DNA from: Candidatus Ruania gallistercoris
GTDB lineage: Bacteria > Actinomycetota > Actinomycetes > Actinomycetales > Beutenbergiaceae
Assembly (NCBI GenBank): GCA_019116305.1
Contig: DXBY01000278.1
Span: 1-58,443 of the forward strand
Direction: 5' to 3'
Length of the DNA stretch: 58,443 nucleotides
In this document: piece by piece, positions 25,609-32,297 of the stretch
How the letters are laid out: each line of letters opens with the position of its first letter
Numbering within the stretch: the stretch's first letter is position 1
Translations under genes and position numbers: made by a program
Notes under the pieces: model-generated
The model's database searches: none
What the model saw: the letters and a program-made list of their open reading frames with translations, nothing else
What the model was told of the DNA's origin: nothing

Positions 25609-25789
25609 GACGTTCCCGTTCCCCGTTCGCTCGATCGGACACGTCATCGTAGCCCTGAGGTGCGCAGATCCGCGCTGTGGGAGCTGTTGCCTCGATCACG
25701 CCTGCGGGGGCCCGCGGGCGGCCGCGGGCCCGGCGGGATCAGTGCGCCGCCAGGCTCCGGAATCGCGGTTCCACAGTTAGTCTGGAGGG

Positions 25790-26272
25790 ATGGCGGACCA
25801 GGTGCAGGCGACGGTGATCACGGTCTCGGACCGGTGCGCCCGGGGGGAGCGGGAGGACCGCTCCGGACCCGAGGCAGCACGCCGGCTCGCCGAGGCCGGG
25901 TACGCCGTGGCCCCCGTGCTGGTGATCCCGGACGGCGAGGACGCCGTGGCCGAGGCCATCACCGCGGCGGCGCGCTCCGGCGCCCAGCTCGTGCTCACCA
26001 GCGGCGGTACCGGAGTGGCCCCGCGCGACCTGACCCCGGAGGGCACGCAGAAGGTGCTGGACCGCCAGCTGCTCGGCGTGGCCGAGGAGATCCGCCGGCG
26101 GGACGCGGCCAACGTGCCCACCTCCGCGCTCGGCCGAGGCCTGGCCGGCACACTCGGGCGTACGTTCGTGGTGAACGCCCCCGGGTCCGTGGGCGGGGTG
26201 AGCACCGTAGTCGAGGTGATCCTGCCGCTGGTTCCGCACGTGCTCTCCCAGGTCGACGGCGGTGATCACTGA
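25790..26272 (+). CDS. MogA/MoaB-like molybdopterin adenylyltransferase
   Basis: A 160-residue MPT-binding domain protein. The signature LVLTSGGTGVAPRDLTPEG around residue 65-83 is the MoCF_BD motif that binds molybdopterin; NAPGSVGGV near residue 128 is the second conserved loop. Family role: activate molybdopterin by adenylylation before MoeA inserts molybdate. The ATG at 25790 lies right after GGAGGG, closer than normal; TAGTCT (25778-25783) could be the -10 of a leaderless transcript. It is followed by moaE with a one-base overlap and by moaA, so it opens a Moco operon. Confidence 0.85.
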   Translation: MADQVQATVITVSDRCARGEREDRSGPEAARRLAEAGYAVAPVLVIPDGEDAVAEAITAAARSGAQLVLTSGGTGVAPRDLTPEGTQKVLDRQLLGVAEEIRRRDAANVPTSALGRGLAGTLGRTFVVNAPGSVGGVSTVVEVILPLVPHVLSQVDGGDH

Positions 26273-26697
26273 TGGCTGTGGCACTCACCTCGATCTCGGG
26301 CACCGATCTCGACCTGGCCGCGCACCTGGACGCGGTCAGCGGCCCCGAGCAGGGTGCGCTGACCAGTTTCGTGGGCACCGTGCGCGACCACAGCCCCGAC
26401 GCGGCCGGCACGGTCACCCAGCTGGAGTACGTGGCGCACCCGGACGCCGAAGCGGTGCTGAGCCGGATCGCCGGTGAGGTGGCCGCCGCGTACCCGCAGG
26501 TCACGGTGGCGGCCAGCCACCGCACCGGAACGGTGGCCGTGGGCGGGTTGGCGATCGTGGTCTGCGTGGGGGCGGCGCACCGGGTGGACGTGTTCGACGC
26601 CTGCCGGCACTTGGTGGAACGGATCAAGGCCGAGCTGCCGATGTGGAAGAAGCAGATGCTGGCCGACGGCTCGCACCAGTGGGTGGGATCGGCATGA
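26272..26697 (+). CDS. moaE: MoaE, molybdopterin synthase large subunit
   Basis: A 141-residue catalytic subunit of molybdopterin synthase, which moves sulfur from MoaD onto cyclic pyranopterin monophosphate. It has the family blocks GALTSFVGTVRDHSP (residues ~25-39), the GTVAVGGLAIVVCVGAAHR strand-turn (~84-102) and the catalytic lysine region VERIKAELPMWKKQ (~113-126). Length is standard. It starts one base inside the mogA-like stop (TGATG) and its own stop overlaps a 42-codon frame (ATGA). Its partner MoaD is encoded on the other strand, 3.5 kb away. Confidence 0.93.
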   Translation: MAVALTSISGTDLDLAAHLDAVSGPEQGALTSFVGTVRDHSPDAAGTVTQLEYVAHPDAEAVLSRIAGEVAAAYPQVTVAASHRTGTVAVGGLAIVVCVGAAHRVDVFDACRHLVERIKAELPMWKKQMLADGSHQWVGSA

Positions 26698-26822
26698 CCA
26701 CGCACCACGCCGACCGCCCCGGAATCCACGTTGCCCCGAGGAATCCAGTAGCAACCGGATTCCTCGGGGCAACGTGGATTCCGAAGCGCGTGCGGGCCGT
26801 CGCCGAGAGGAGGTCACCATGA
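26694..26822 (+). CDS. Possible 42-codon ORF between moaE and moaA
   Basis: An unbroken frame that starts with an ATG overlapping the moaE stop (ATGA) and stops with a TGA overlapping the moaA start (ATGA). The predicted peptide begins MTTHHADRPGIHVAPRNP and ends AERRSP; it has no recognisable motif. Most of it is encoded by the long inverted repeat 26721-26782, so the frame may be accidental, but the perfect coupling at both ends is notable. Confidence 0.3.
   Translation: MTTHHADRPGIHVAPRNPVATGFLGATWIPKRVRAVAERRSP
26721..26782. repeat. 26-bp-armed perfect inverted repeat between moaE and moaA
   Basis: Arms 26721-26746 and 26757-26782 are perfect reverse complements around a 10-base loop (AGTAGCAACC). 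Each arm is itself bounded by a 7-base direct repeat: GGAATCC, then ACGTTGCCCCGA, then GGAATCC. The RNA would form a very stable hairpin 23 bases after the moaE stop and 36 bases before the moaA start. The same nested layout occurs at 45.0 and 57.0 kb with different sequences. Confidence 0.95.
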
Positions 26823-27835
26823 CCGTTTCCCCGCACCTTGCCCGCCCGTTGGTGGACTCTTTCGGCCGGGTGCACCGGGACCTGCGCATCTCGCTGACCG
26901 ATGTGTGCAACCTGCGCTGCACCTACTGCATGCCCGCTGAAGGGGTGCCCTGGCTGGCGCGGGAGAACATCCTGTCCACTGAGGAGCTGGTCCGGGTGGC
27001 CCGGGTGGCAGCCGCCCTGGGCATCGTGGAGGTCCGGCTCACCGGCGGCGAACCGCTGCTGCGCCGCGATGCGGTGGACGTGGTCCGCCAGATGGCGGCG
27101 ATCGAGGGCGAGGACGGACCGCTCGAGGTCTCGATGACCACGAACGCGCTGCGGCTGGTCAAGCTCGCCGGACCGTTGGCCGAGGCCGGTCTGGCACGGG
27201 TGAACATCAGCCTGGACACGATCCGCGCCGAGCGGTTCGCCGAGTTGACCCGGCGCGACCGGCTGCAGGACGTGCTGGACGGGATCGACGCCGCGATCGA
27301 GGCCGGGTTCGCGCCGATCAAGCTGAACGCCGTGGCGATGCGGGATGTGAACGATGACGAGCTGGTGGACCTGGTGCGGTTCGCCGTGGACAAGGGCTGC
27401 GAGATCCGGTTCATCGAGCAGATGCCGCTGGATGCCGGGCACATCTGGTCCCGGGTGAAGATGGTCACCGGCGAGGAGATCCTCGACCAGCTCGGCGAGG
27501 CGTTCGAGCTGACCCCGGTGGGCGAGCGCGGCGCTGCCCCGGCCGAGCAGTTCCGGATCGACGGCGGTCCCTCCACGGTGGGCGTGATCCGCTCGGTGTC
27601 CAAACCGTTCTGCGGGGCGTGCGACCGGGTGCGGATCACCGCCGACGGCCAGTTGCGCAACTGCTTGTTCGCCCGCGAGGAGTCCGACCTGCTGGCACCT
27701 CTGCGGGAGGGCGGGAGCGATGACGACCTCGCCGAGATCATGCACAAGTGCATCGCCGGCAAGCTCCCCGGCCACGGCATCAACGATCCGGGTTTCCTCC
27801 AGCCGGACCGGCCGATGAGCGCGATCGGGGGATGA
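26819..27835 (+). CDS. moaA: MoaA, GTP 3',8-cyclase
   Basis: A 338-residue radical-SAM enzyme that begins molybdenum cofactor synthesis from GTP. Cys30, Cys34 and Cys37 (VCNLRCTYCMP) bind the SAM-linked 4Fe-4S cluster; the GTP-side cluster is bound by Cys265, Cys268 and Cys282 (FCGACDRVRITADGQLRNCLF region). The essential C-terminal double glycine is present (SAIGG). ATG 26819 follows AGGAGG at five bases. The gene belongs with mogA and moaE, although a long hairpin lies between moaE and moaA and could weaken read-through. Confidence 0.97.
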   Translation: MTVSPHLARPLVDSFGRVHRDLRISLTDVCNLRCTYCMPAEGVPWLARENILSTEELVRVARVAAALGIVEVRLTGGEPLLRRDAVDVVRQMAAIEGEDGPLEVSMTTNALRLVKLAGPLAEAGLARVNISLDTIRAERFAELTRRDRLQDVLDGIDAAIEAGFAPIKLNAVAMRDVNDDELVDLVRFAVDKGCEIRFIEQMPLDAGHIWSRVKMVTGEEILDQLGEAFELTPVGERGAAPAEQFRIDGGPSTVGVIRSVSKPFCGACDRVRITADGQLRNCLFAREESDLLAPLREGGSDDDLAEIMHKCIAGKLPGHGINDPGFLQPDRPMSAIGG

Positions 27836-27841
27836 TTCTCG

Positions 27842-27916
27842 TGCCCGACGGCGCAACTCGCCGTGCGCAGGTCGCGCACCTGCCGTCGGCGGTGCTCGGG
27901 GCGTTGCCCGACGGCG
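27842..27916. terminator. Branched hairpin region after moaA
   Basis: Stem CCGACGGC (27845-27852) pairs with GCCGTCGG (27882-27889), enclosing a second stem GTGCGC/GCGCAC (27863-27868, 27874-27879). TGCCCGACGGCG recurs as a direct copy at 27905-27916. It begins seven bases after the moaA stop, so it is probably a terminator. Confidence 0.55.
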
Positions 27917-27924
27917 GAGCCTAG

Positions 27925-28413
27925 GTGTCCGGGGCTGGCCACCCGCCGCTCGGGGTCGTCCAGGCACTGTTCGCTGACCTGGCCGTCCGTGGCCGGGTAG
28001 TGCTCGGTGGGTCCGCGCTGCTGTACGCGCTCGGGCTCGTGGACGCGGTAGGGGACTGGGACCTGGTCACCGACGTGCCTGCCGAGCAGGTGGCCGAGGT
28101 GCTCGCGGCCCGGGGGCTGTCCGCGGAGCGGCTCGGCGGGGATTCGCCCCGGTTCGCCACCGCGGCCCTGTTCCGGGTGGACGCCGGAGACCACCAGATC
28201 GACGTGCTGGTGGACTTCGCCATCCGCTCAGGTGGTTCGGTGACCCCGATCCTGCCGCGGGGCTGGCGGCTCTGGCAGGGCATGATGCTGGGCCGGCCGC
28301 AGGACTGGCAGCTGGCCTACCGGCTGATGGGCCGCACCGAGAAGGTGGAGCTGCTTCGCGACTGGCTGATGGCCCGCCCTGGCCCCGCCTCGTCGAGACC
28401 CGGCGAGCGATAG
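27925..28413 (+). CDS. Nucleotidyltransferase-like protein of unknown role
   Basis: A 162-residue protein with VVLGGSALLYALGL followed by DAVGDWDLVTDVPAEQV (residues ~25-53). A GGSA helix start followed by a D-x-D strand is the signature of the nucleotidyltransferase fold, as in proteins that handle antibiotic or tRNA ends; here WDLVTD gives the acidic pair. The second catalytic acidic residue appears in DHQIDVLVDFAI (near residue 90). No toxin-antitoxin partner is obvious. It starts at GTG 27925 after a hairpin and is followed by two more plus-strand genes. Function unknown. Confidence 0.6.
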   Translation: MSGAGHPPLGVVQALFADLAVRGRVVLGGSALLYALGLVDAVGDWDLVTDVPAEQVAEVLAARGLSAERLGGDSPRFATAALFRVDAGDHQIDVLVDFAIRSGGSVTPILPRGWRLWQGMMLGRPQDWQLAYRLMGRTEKVELLRDWLMARPGPASSRPGER

Positions 28414-28434
28414 CCTGACGGCGGGGAGACGACC

Positions 28435-28992
28435 ATGACCTACGAGGCAGCTGCGCTGTGGCACACCCTCACCCTGGACGGGGCCATCCGCTGGTTCGAT
28501 CTGCCATCAGCGCCACGGACGCTCTTTGCCGGTGTGCTCTTCGCGGCGCCAGGTATGCCACCGTCGTTGCACACCGGTGTCTGGGCGGGACCGATCACGG
28601 TGGACCTCACGGCGCTGCCGAGCAGACCGGAGGCACCGGCTGGAGACGTCGACCTGGTCGTGGAGACCAGCATCGCCGTTCAGGGCGGGCCGTTCGGTCC
28701 GCGGGGCCCGGAGGACCATCCCTCACTCGTTGCCGAGCACGGCGTGCGGCTGGCTGCCGGTTGGGTGCGGATGAGGGTCGCGGCCACCGGACGGGAGACG
28801 GCCTATGACGAAGCCGTCGAGGAGGCGGTCGAGCACTACGTGATCCAGGTGTGGCCGGAGGAGCCCTCGGCAACGGTGAACCTGAGCACCGGTGAACGGC
28901 CCGAGACCTCCGGTCCCGTCGCGCCGGCGACCGATTCCGGAGTGCGGGTCGAGCCGGTGGCAGTCCGCGATCATCGGCCGATTCGGGGTTGA
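28435..28992 (+). CDS. Hypothetical protein
   Basis: A 185-residue soluble protein with no motif that I recognise. It has a mixed, fairly acidic composition, no signal peptide or membrane segment, and a proline/threonine-rich end. The start ATG is preceded by GGGGAGA at normal spacing, and the codon usage fits its neighbours, so it is probably a real gene. It lies 21 bases after the nucleotidyltransferase-like gene and just before the inositol-phosphatase-family gene, so it may be in the same transcript. Confidence 0.55.
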   Translation: MTYEAAALWHTLTLDGAIRWFDLPSAPRTLFAGVLFAAPGMPPSLHTGVWAGPITVDLTALPSRPEAPAGDVDLVVETSIAVQGGPFGPRGPEDHPSLVAEHGVRLAAGWVRMRVAATGRETAYDEAVEEAVEHYVIQVWPEEPSATVNLSTGERPETSGPVAPATDSGVRVEPVAVRDHRPIRG

Positions 28993-29019
28993 CCGGCGTT
29001 CTCTGGCAGATTGGAGGCC

Positions 29020-29805
29020 ATGGACACCGATGCGATCCTGGACCTGGTCAAGGACACTGCTGCCGAGCTGATCACCCCGCGGTTCCGAGCCCTGGCCGAG
29101 CACGAGGTGATGGAGAAGGCCCCCGGTGATCTGGTCACCGTGGCCGACCGGGAATCCGAGATCGCGATCACCGCCCGGTTGCGTGAGCACTACCCGGACG
29201 CGCTCATCCTCGGCGAGGAGGCCACCCAGACCCAGGCGGGGTTGCTGACCGCGTTCGCCGGTGCGGAGCACGCGTTCACCATCGACCCGGTGGACGGCAC
29301 CAAGAACTTCGTCAACGGCTCGCCGGACCACGCGGTGATGGTCGCCGAGCTACGAGACGGGCACGCAGTGCGTGGCTGGATCTGGCAGCCGGAGCACCAG
29401 GTGGCCTTCGTGGCCGAGGCCGGGGGCGGGGTGTACCGCAACGGAGAGCGGCTGGACGCGGTGCCGCGGTCGAGTGAACCGGCGCAGATCCGTGGCGCCA
29501 GCTCCACCGAGCTGCACGGGATGGCGCCGGGCTCGTTCGCCGAGGTGACCGACTCCTGGTGGTGCGCGGGGGTGGACTACCCGCAGGTGCTCACCGGCGG
29601 CGTCGACTACATGCTGTTCCGCAAGGACTGGCCCTGGGACCACGTGCCGGGGAGCCTGATGGTCGCCGAGCTCGGCGGACGCACCGGGCGGCTGGACGGC
29701 AGTGAGTACAACCCGCGGGAGCGTCAGGAGTGGCTGCTCACCGCCGCCACCGAGGAGCTCTTCGACCAGGTCCGCGGGCCGGTCGCTGCCTCTATGGGTC
29801 TCTGA
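29020..29805 (+). CDS. Inositol-monophosphatase-family phosphatase
   Basis: A 261-residue Mg-dependent phosphatase of the IMPase/HisN group. The metal-site motifs are visible: GEEATQ (around residue 67), IDPVDGTKNFVNGSPD (around 88-102) and the second-lobe WDHVPGSLMVAELGG (around 207-221). Substrate may be inositol phosphate, histidinol phosphate or PAP; sequence alone does not decide. ATG 29020 follows GGAGG with only two bases between; a TTG at 29011 in the same frame is an alternative start. The gene is the last of a plus-strand group after moaA. Confidence 0.88.
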   Translation: MDTDAILDLVKDTAAELITPRFRALAEHEVMEKAPGDLVTVADRESEIAITARLREHYPDALILGEEATQTQAGLLTAFAGAEHAFTIDPVDGTKNFVNGSPDHAVMVAELRDGHAVRGWIWQPEHQVAFVAEAGGGVYRNGERLDAVPRSSEPAQIRGASSTELHGMAPGSFAEVTDSWWCAGVDYPQVLTGGVDYMLFRKDWPWDHVPGSLMVAELGGRTGRLDGSEYNPRERQEWLLTAATEELFDQVRGPVAASMGL

Positions 29806-30143
29806 GCCGCCGTCCCGACCGCCTCGCGGCTGACGCCCTCGTGCCCGCGCGCGGCGCTGGTCGCCTCCTCGAGCTCAGCTGCCTCGCGGGCGTCCTCGTA
29901 CCGCTCCCACTGCTTGAAGCCCCAGCGGTCACGCTTCGCGATGCCGTCGACGGGCTTCCGTTCAAACGTATCTAAAGAATATAAAGGGATCTAAAGAATC
30001 CAAAGCACTCAAAGCTGTCAGGAACTCTGATGGCCGTTCGCAACCCCTTCCAGCCCACTGCCGGAAGTTTTGCTGCAGGGCGTTGATGTCCCAGCAGTAG
30101 GCGCGGTACTGGATTCTCCGGACTCCGACCTCGCGGTGGTGGG
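29806..30143. other. Intergenic region with AT-rich island
   Basis: About 340 bases between the IMPase gene and the moaD stop. No gene is supported. On the minus strand, 29810-29960 reads as a protein-like stretch (KPVDGIAKRDRWGFKQWERY) without start, which may be a remnant. The middle part, 29960-30040, is clearly richer in A and T than the rest of the window and holds phased AAAG tetramers. Confidence 0.35.
29970..30014. repeat. Phased AAAG tetramers and 11-bp direct repeat
   Basis: ATCTAAAGAAT occurs at 29970-29980 and 29989-29999 (19-base period). AAAG occurs at 29974, 29983, 29993, 30002 and 30011, spaced 9-10 bases, nearly one helical turn each. Such phasing can bend DNA or array a binding protein. 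Confidence 0.75.
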
Positions 30144-30380
30144 TCAGCCGCCGGCGAAGGGCGGCAGCACGTCCACGACATCATCGGGGGCCAGGGTGGT
30201 GTCCGCCTCGGCGGCCACACCGTCGACGAGCAGCGAGCAGGTGGTCAGCACCCGCTCCAGCCGCTCCCCGTGCCGGTCCACCATCAGCGCGCGTAGCTCG
30301 CCGATGGTGCCCGCGGCCAGGGACTCGCCCTGCCGCCCGGCCGCCTCGGCAGCGGCCGCGAAGTATCGAACCTCGGTCAC
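30144..30380 (-). CDS. moaD: MoaD, molybdopterin synthase sulfur carrier
   Basis: A 78-residue ubiquitin-fold sulfur carrier. The C-terminus LPPFAGG has the obligatory double glycine, whose end is adenylylated and thiocarboxylated by the MoeZ-like protein encoded in the same operon and then used by MoaE. GTG 30380 is chosen as start because it follows AGGAGGAG on the minus strand; longer frames would add an unrelated N-terminus. About 200 bases separate it from moaC, so it may have a promoter of its own. Confidence 0.9.
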   Translation of the reverse strand: MTEVRYFAAAAEAAGRQGESLAAGTIGELRALMVDRHGERLERVLTTCSLLVDGVAAEADTTLAPDDVVDVLPPFAGG

Positions 30381-30582
30381 GACTCCTCCTTCGACCAGGC
30401 CCCGCATTGGGCCGCTTGTGCTCCACTCCCGAGTCTGCCAGACCACCGGTCCCGGTTCAGTCGCTCGCTCGCCGCAGTGGTGGTCGTCACCTACTGCACC
30501 GCGTCGTCACCTGGGAGCACGAGTGAGTGCGCGCGGTAACGAGTGAATGGATTCAGCACGAAGAGGGGCGGCTGGTGGAGCG

Positions 30583-31056
30583 TCAGGGGGTGCGGTGCCA
30601 GTCGCCGGACTTGCCGCCGGTCTTGGCGATCAGCTGGATCTGCTCGATCGTGGTGGACTTGTCCAGCCCCTTGACCATGTCCACCACGTTCAGCGCGGCC
30701 ACGCTGACCGCGGTGAGCGCCTCCATCTCCACCCCGGTGCGGTCGGCGGTGCGGGCGGTCGCGGTCAGCTGCACACCCTCGTCGGTCACCTCGGCATCGA
30801 GGACCACCCCGTGCACGCCGATCACATGCGCCAGCGGCAGCAGCTCCGGGGTGCGCTTGGCACCGGCGATCCCGGCGATCCGCGCCACGGCCAGCACATC
30901 GCCCTTCGGTACCGACCCGTCCCGCAGCGCGGCCACCACGTGCGGGGCGCACCGGACCAGACCGGTGGCCGTGGCCGAGCGGACCGTCGGCACCTTCTCG
31001 GTCACGTCCACCATCCGCGCCTGACCCGTCTCGTCCAGGTGGGTGAACTCGCTCAT
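30583..31056 (-). CDS. moaC: MoaC, cyclic pyranopterin monophosphate synthase
   Basis: A 157-residue second enzyme of molybdenum cofactor synthesis. The start HLDETGQARMVDVTEK and the C-terminal block GVEMEALTAVSVAALNVVDMVK followed by KTGGKSGDW are characteristic, with the catalytic Asp-Lys pair in DMVKGLDK. The usual LCHP turn reads LAHV here, a deviation that leaves the His. The ATG overlaps the moeA stop by four bases. The longer frame that runs to 31479 is only antisense read-through of moeA sequence. Confidence 0.95.
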   Translation of the reverse strand: MSEFTHLDETGQARMVDVTEKVPTVRSATATGLVRCAPHVVAALRDGSVPKGDVLAVARIAGIAGAKRTPELLPLAHVIGVHGVVLDAEVTDEGVQLTATARTADRTGVEMEALTAVSVAALNVVDMVKGLDKSTTIEQIQLIAKTGGKSGDWHRTP

Positions 31057-32297
31057 CGCCGGCCTCCTGTTCGCAGCAGCTGCACCCGGTCGCCCAGCTC
31101 CACCTGATCGGTCTCGGCGGCCACCCTGGCCAGCGCCTGCGCCCCGGCCAGGCTGGCCACCAGGTGCGAGCCGGACCCGCGTGCTGTCACCGGCCGCACA
31201 CTGGGCAGCCCACCCGGGTCGGTGGCCGGGTCCACCAGGACCGGGATGTACTGCTCGCGCCCGGAAGGCGAGCGCCAGCCGACGGCGACCGTCGCCTCCC
31301 CCAGGTGAGCTCCGCCGTCGTGGTGGCCGGCCATCCGGGCCAGCGCCGAGCGCAGGAACACCTCGAAGGACACGTGCACGCTCACCGGGTTCCCGGGCAG
31401 TGCCACCACCACTGGCCCCTCCGGCAGCCGGCCCAGCCCTTGCGGCTTCCCGGGCTGCATCGCCACCGGGCCGAACCACATCGTGGCCAACGGGGCGAGC
31501 ACCTCCTTGACCACGTCGTAGGCACCCACGCTCACCCCGCCGGAGCAGATGATCAGGTCCACCTCGCCGGCCACCTGGCGCAGCGTTGCGGCGAACGCGT
31601 CGACGTCGTCGGGCACCGCACCGATCCGGGTGGCGGAGCCGCCGGCCTCGCGCACCGCCTCGGCGAGCAGGTGGGAGTTGGAGTCGGGGATCTGCCCCCA
31701 GGCCGGTTGCTCCCCGGCGGCGACCAGCTCGGACCCGGTGGAGATCACCGCCACCCGTGGCCGGGGGTGCACCAGCAGCTCCCCGTGCCCGCAGGCGGCG
31801 GCCGCGGCCAGCTGCGGGGCATGCAGCACGGTGCCGGCGGGCAGCACCAGGTCGCCGGCCGCCACGTCCTCCCCGCTGCGGCGCAGGTGCGCTCCGGGGG
31901 CCGGTTCAGTGGTGATCTGCACCTGCTCGGTGCCGGCGTCGGTGTGCTCGACCGGCACGATCGCATCGGCCCCGGGCGGCATCGGTGCACCGGTCATGAT
32001 CCGGGCCACCGATCCGGGCGCGATCGTGGGTGCGGCAGTGGCTCCTGCGGGCAGGTCCGCCACCACCGGCAGCGTCACCGGGCGGGCCGTACTGGCGCCG
32101 GCCAGGTCGGCGGCGTGCACGGCGTACCCGTCCATCGCGGAGTTGTCGAACAACGGGATCGGGGTCCGGCTGGTCACATCGGCGGCGAGTACGCACCCGG
32201 CGGCCTCGGCCAGTGGCAGAGTGCGCGGGGGCAGCGGGCCGGTGAGGGCGGCGACGGCCGCCTGGTGCTCGGCCACCGTGCGCGGAGCGGGGCTCAC
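31053..32297 (-). CDS. moeA: MoeA, molybdopterin molybdenumtransferase
   Basis: A 414-residue enzyme that inserts molybdate into adenylylated molybdopterin. Order of blocks: N-terminal TPIPLFDNSAMDGYAVHAAD (residues ~46-65), GSVARIMTGAPMPPGADAIVPVE (~97-119), the MoCF-binding domain with STGSEL (~180) and ICSGGVSVGAYD (~250-261), and PGNPVSVHVSFEVF (~325). The C-terminal beta-barrel (MoeA domain IV) ends the chain. Length is normal. It overlaps the MoeZ-like gene at its start and moaC at its end by four bases each. Confidence 0.96.
   Translation of the reverse strand: MSPAPRTVAEHQAAVAALTGPLPPRTLPLAEAAGCVLAADVTSRTPIPLFDNSAMDGYAVHAADLAGASTARPVTLPVVADLPAGATAAPTIAPGSVARIMTGAPMPPGADAIVPVEHTDAGTEQVQITTEPAPGAHLRRSGEDVAAGDLVLPAGTVLHAPQLAAAAACGHGELLVHPRPRVAVISTGSELVAAGEQPAWGQIPDSNSHLLAEAVREAGGSATRIGAVPDDVDAFAATLRQVAGEVDLIICSGGVSVGAYDVVKEVLAPLATMWFGPVAMQPGKPQGLGRLPEGPVVVALPGNPVSVHVSFEVFLRSALARMAGHHDGGAHLGEATVAVGWRSPSGREQYIPVLVDPATDPGGLPSVRPVTARGSGSHLVASLAGAQALARVAAETDQVELGDRVQLLRTGGRR

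Noticed and set aside
24487..26265. 592-codon plus-strand frame opposite the HD paralogue
   Set aside because: Crosses the WYHG gene and mogA in wrong frames, no motif, no start signal.
26474..26818. N-terminal extension of moaA
   Set aside because: Out-of-frame reading of moaE; a strong ribosome binding site and the conserved N-terminus fix the start at 26819.
29810..29960. Minus-strand coding-like stretch (KPVDGIAKRDRWGFKQWERY)
   Set aside because: No start codon or ribosome binding site; continues antisense into the IMPase gene and stops there. At most a remnant, so not called as a gene.
29960..29975. GTTCAAAC-like tRNA T-loop hint
   Set aside because: No acceptor, D or anticodon stems can be drawn around it.
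30583..31479. Long 298-codon version of moaC
   Set aside because: The first ~140 codons are antisense-frame reading of moeA; MoaC homology starts only at ATG 31056.
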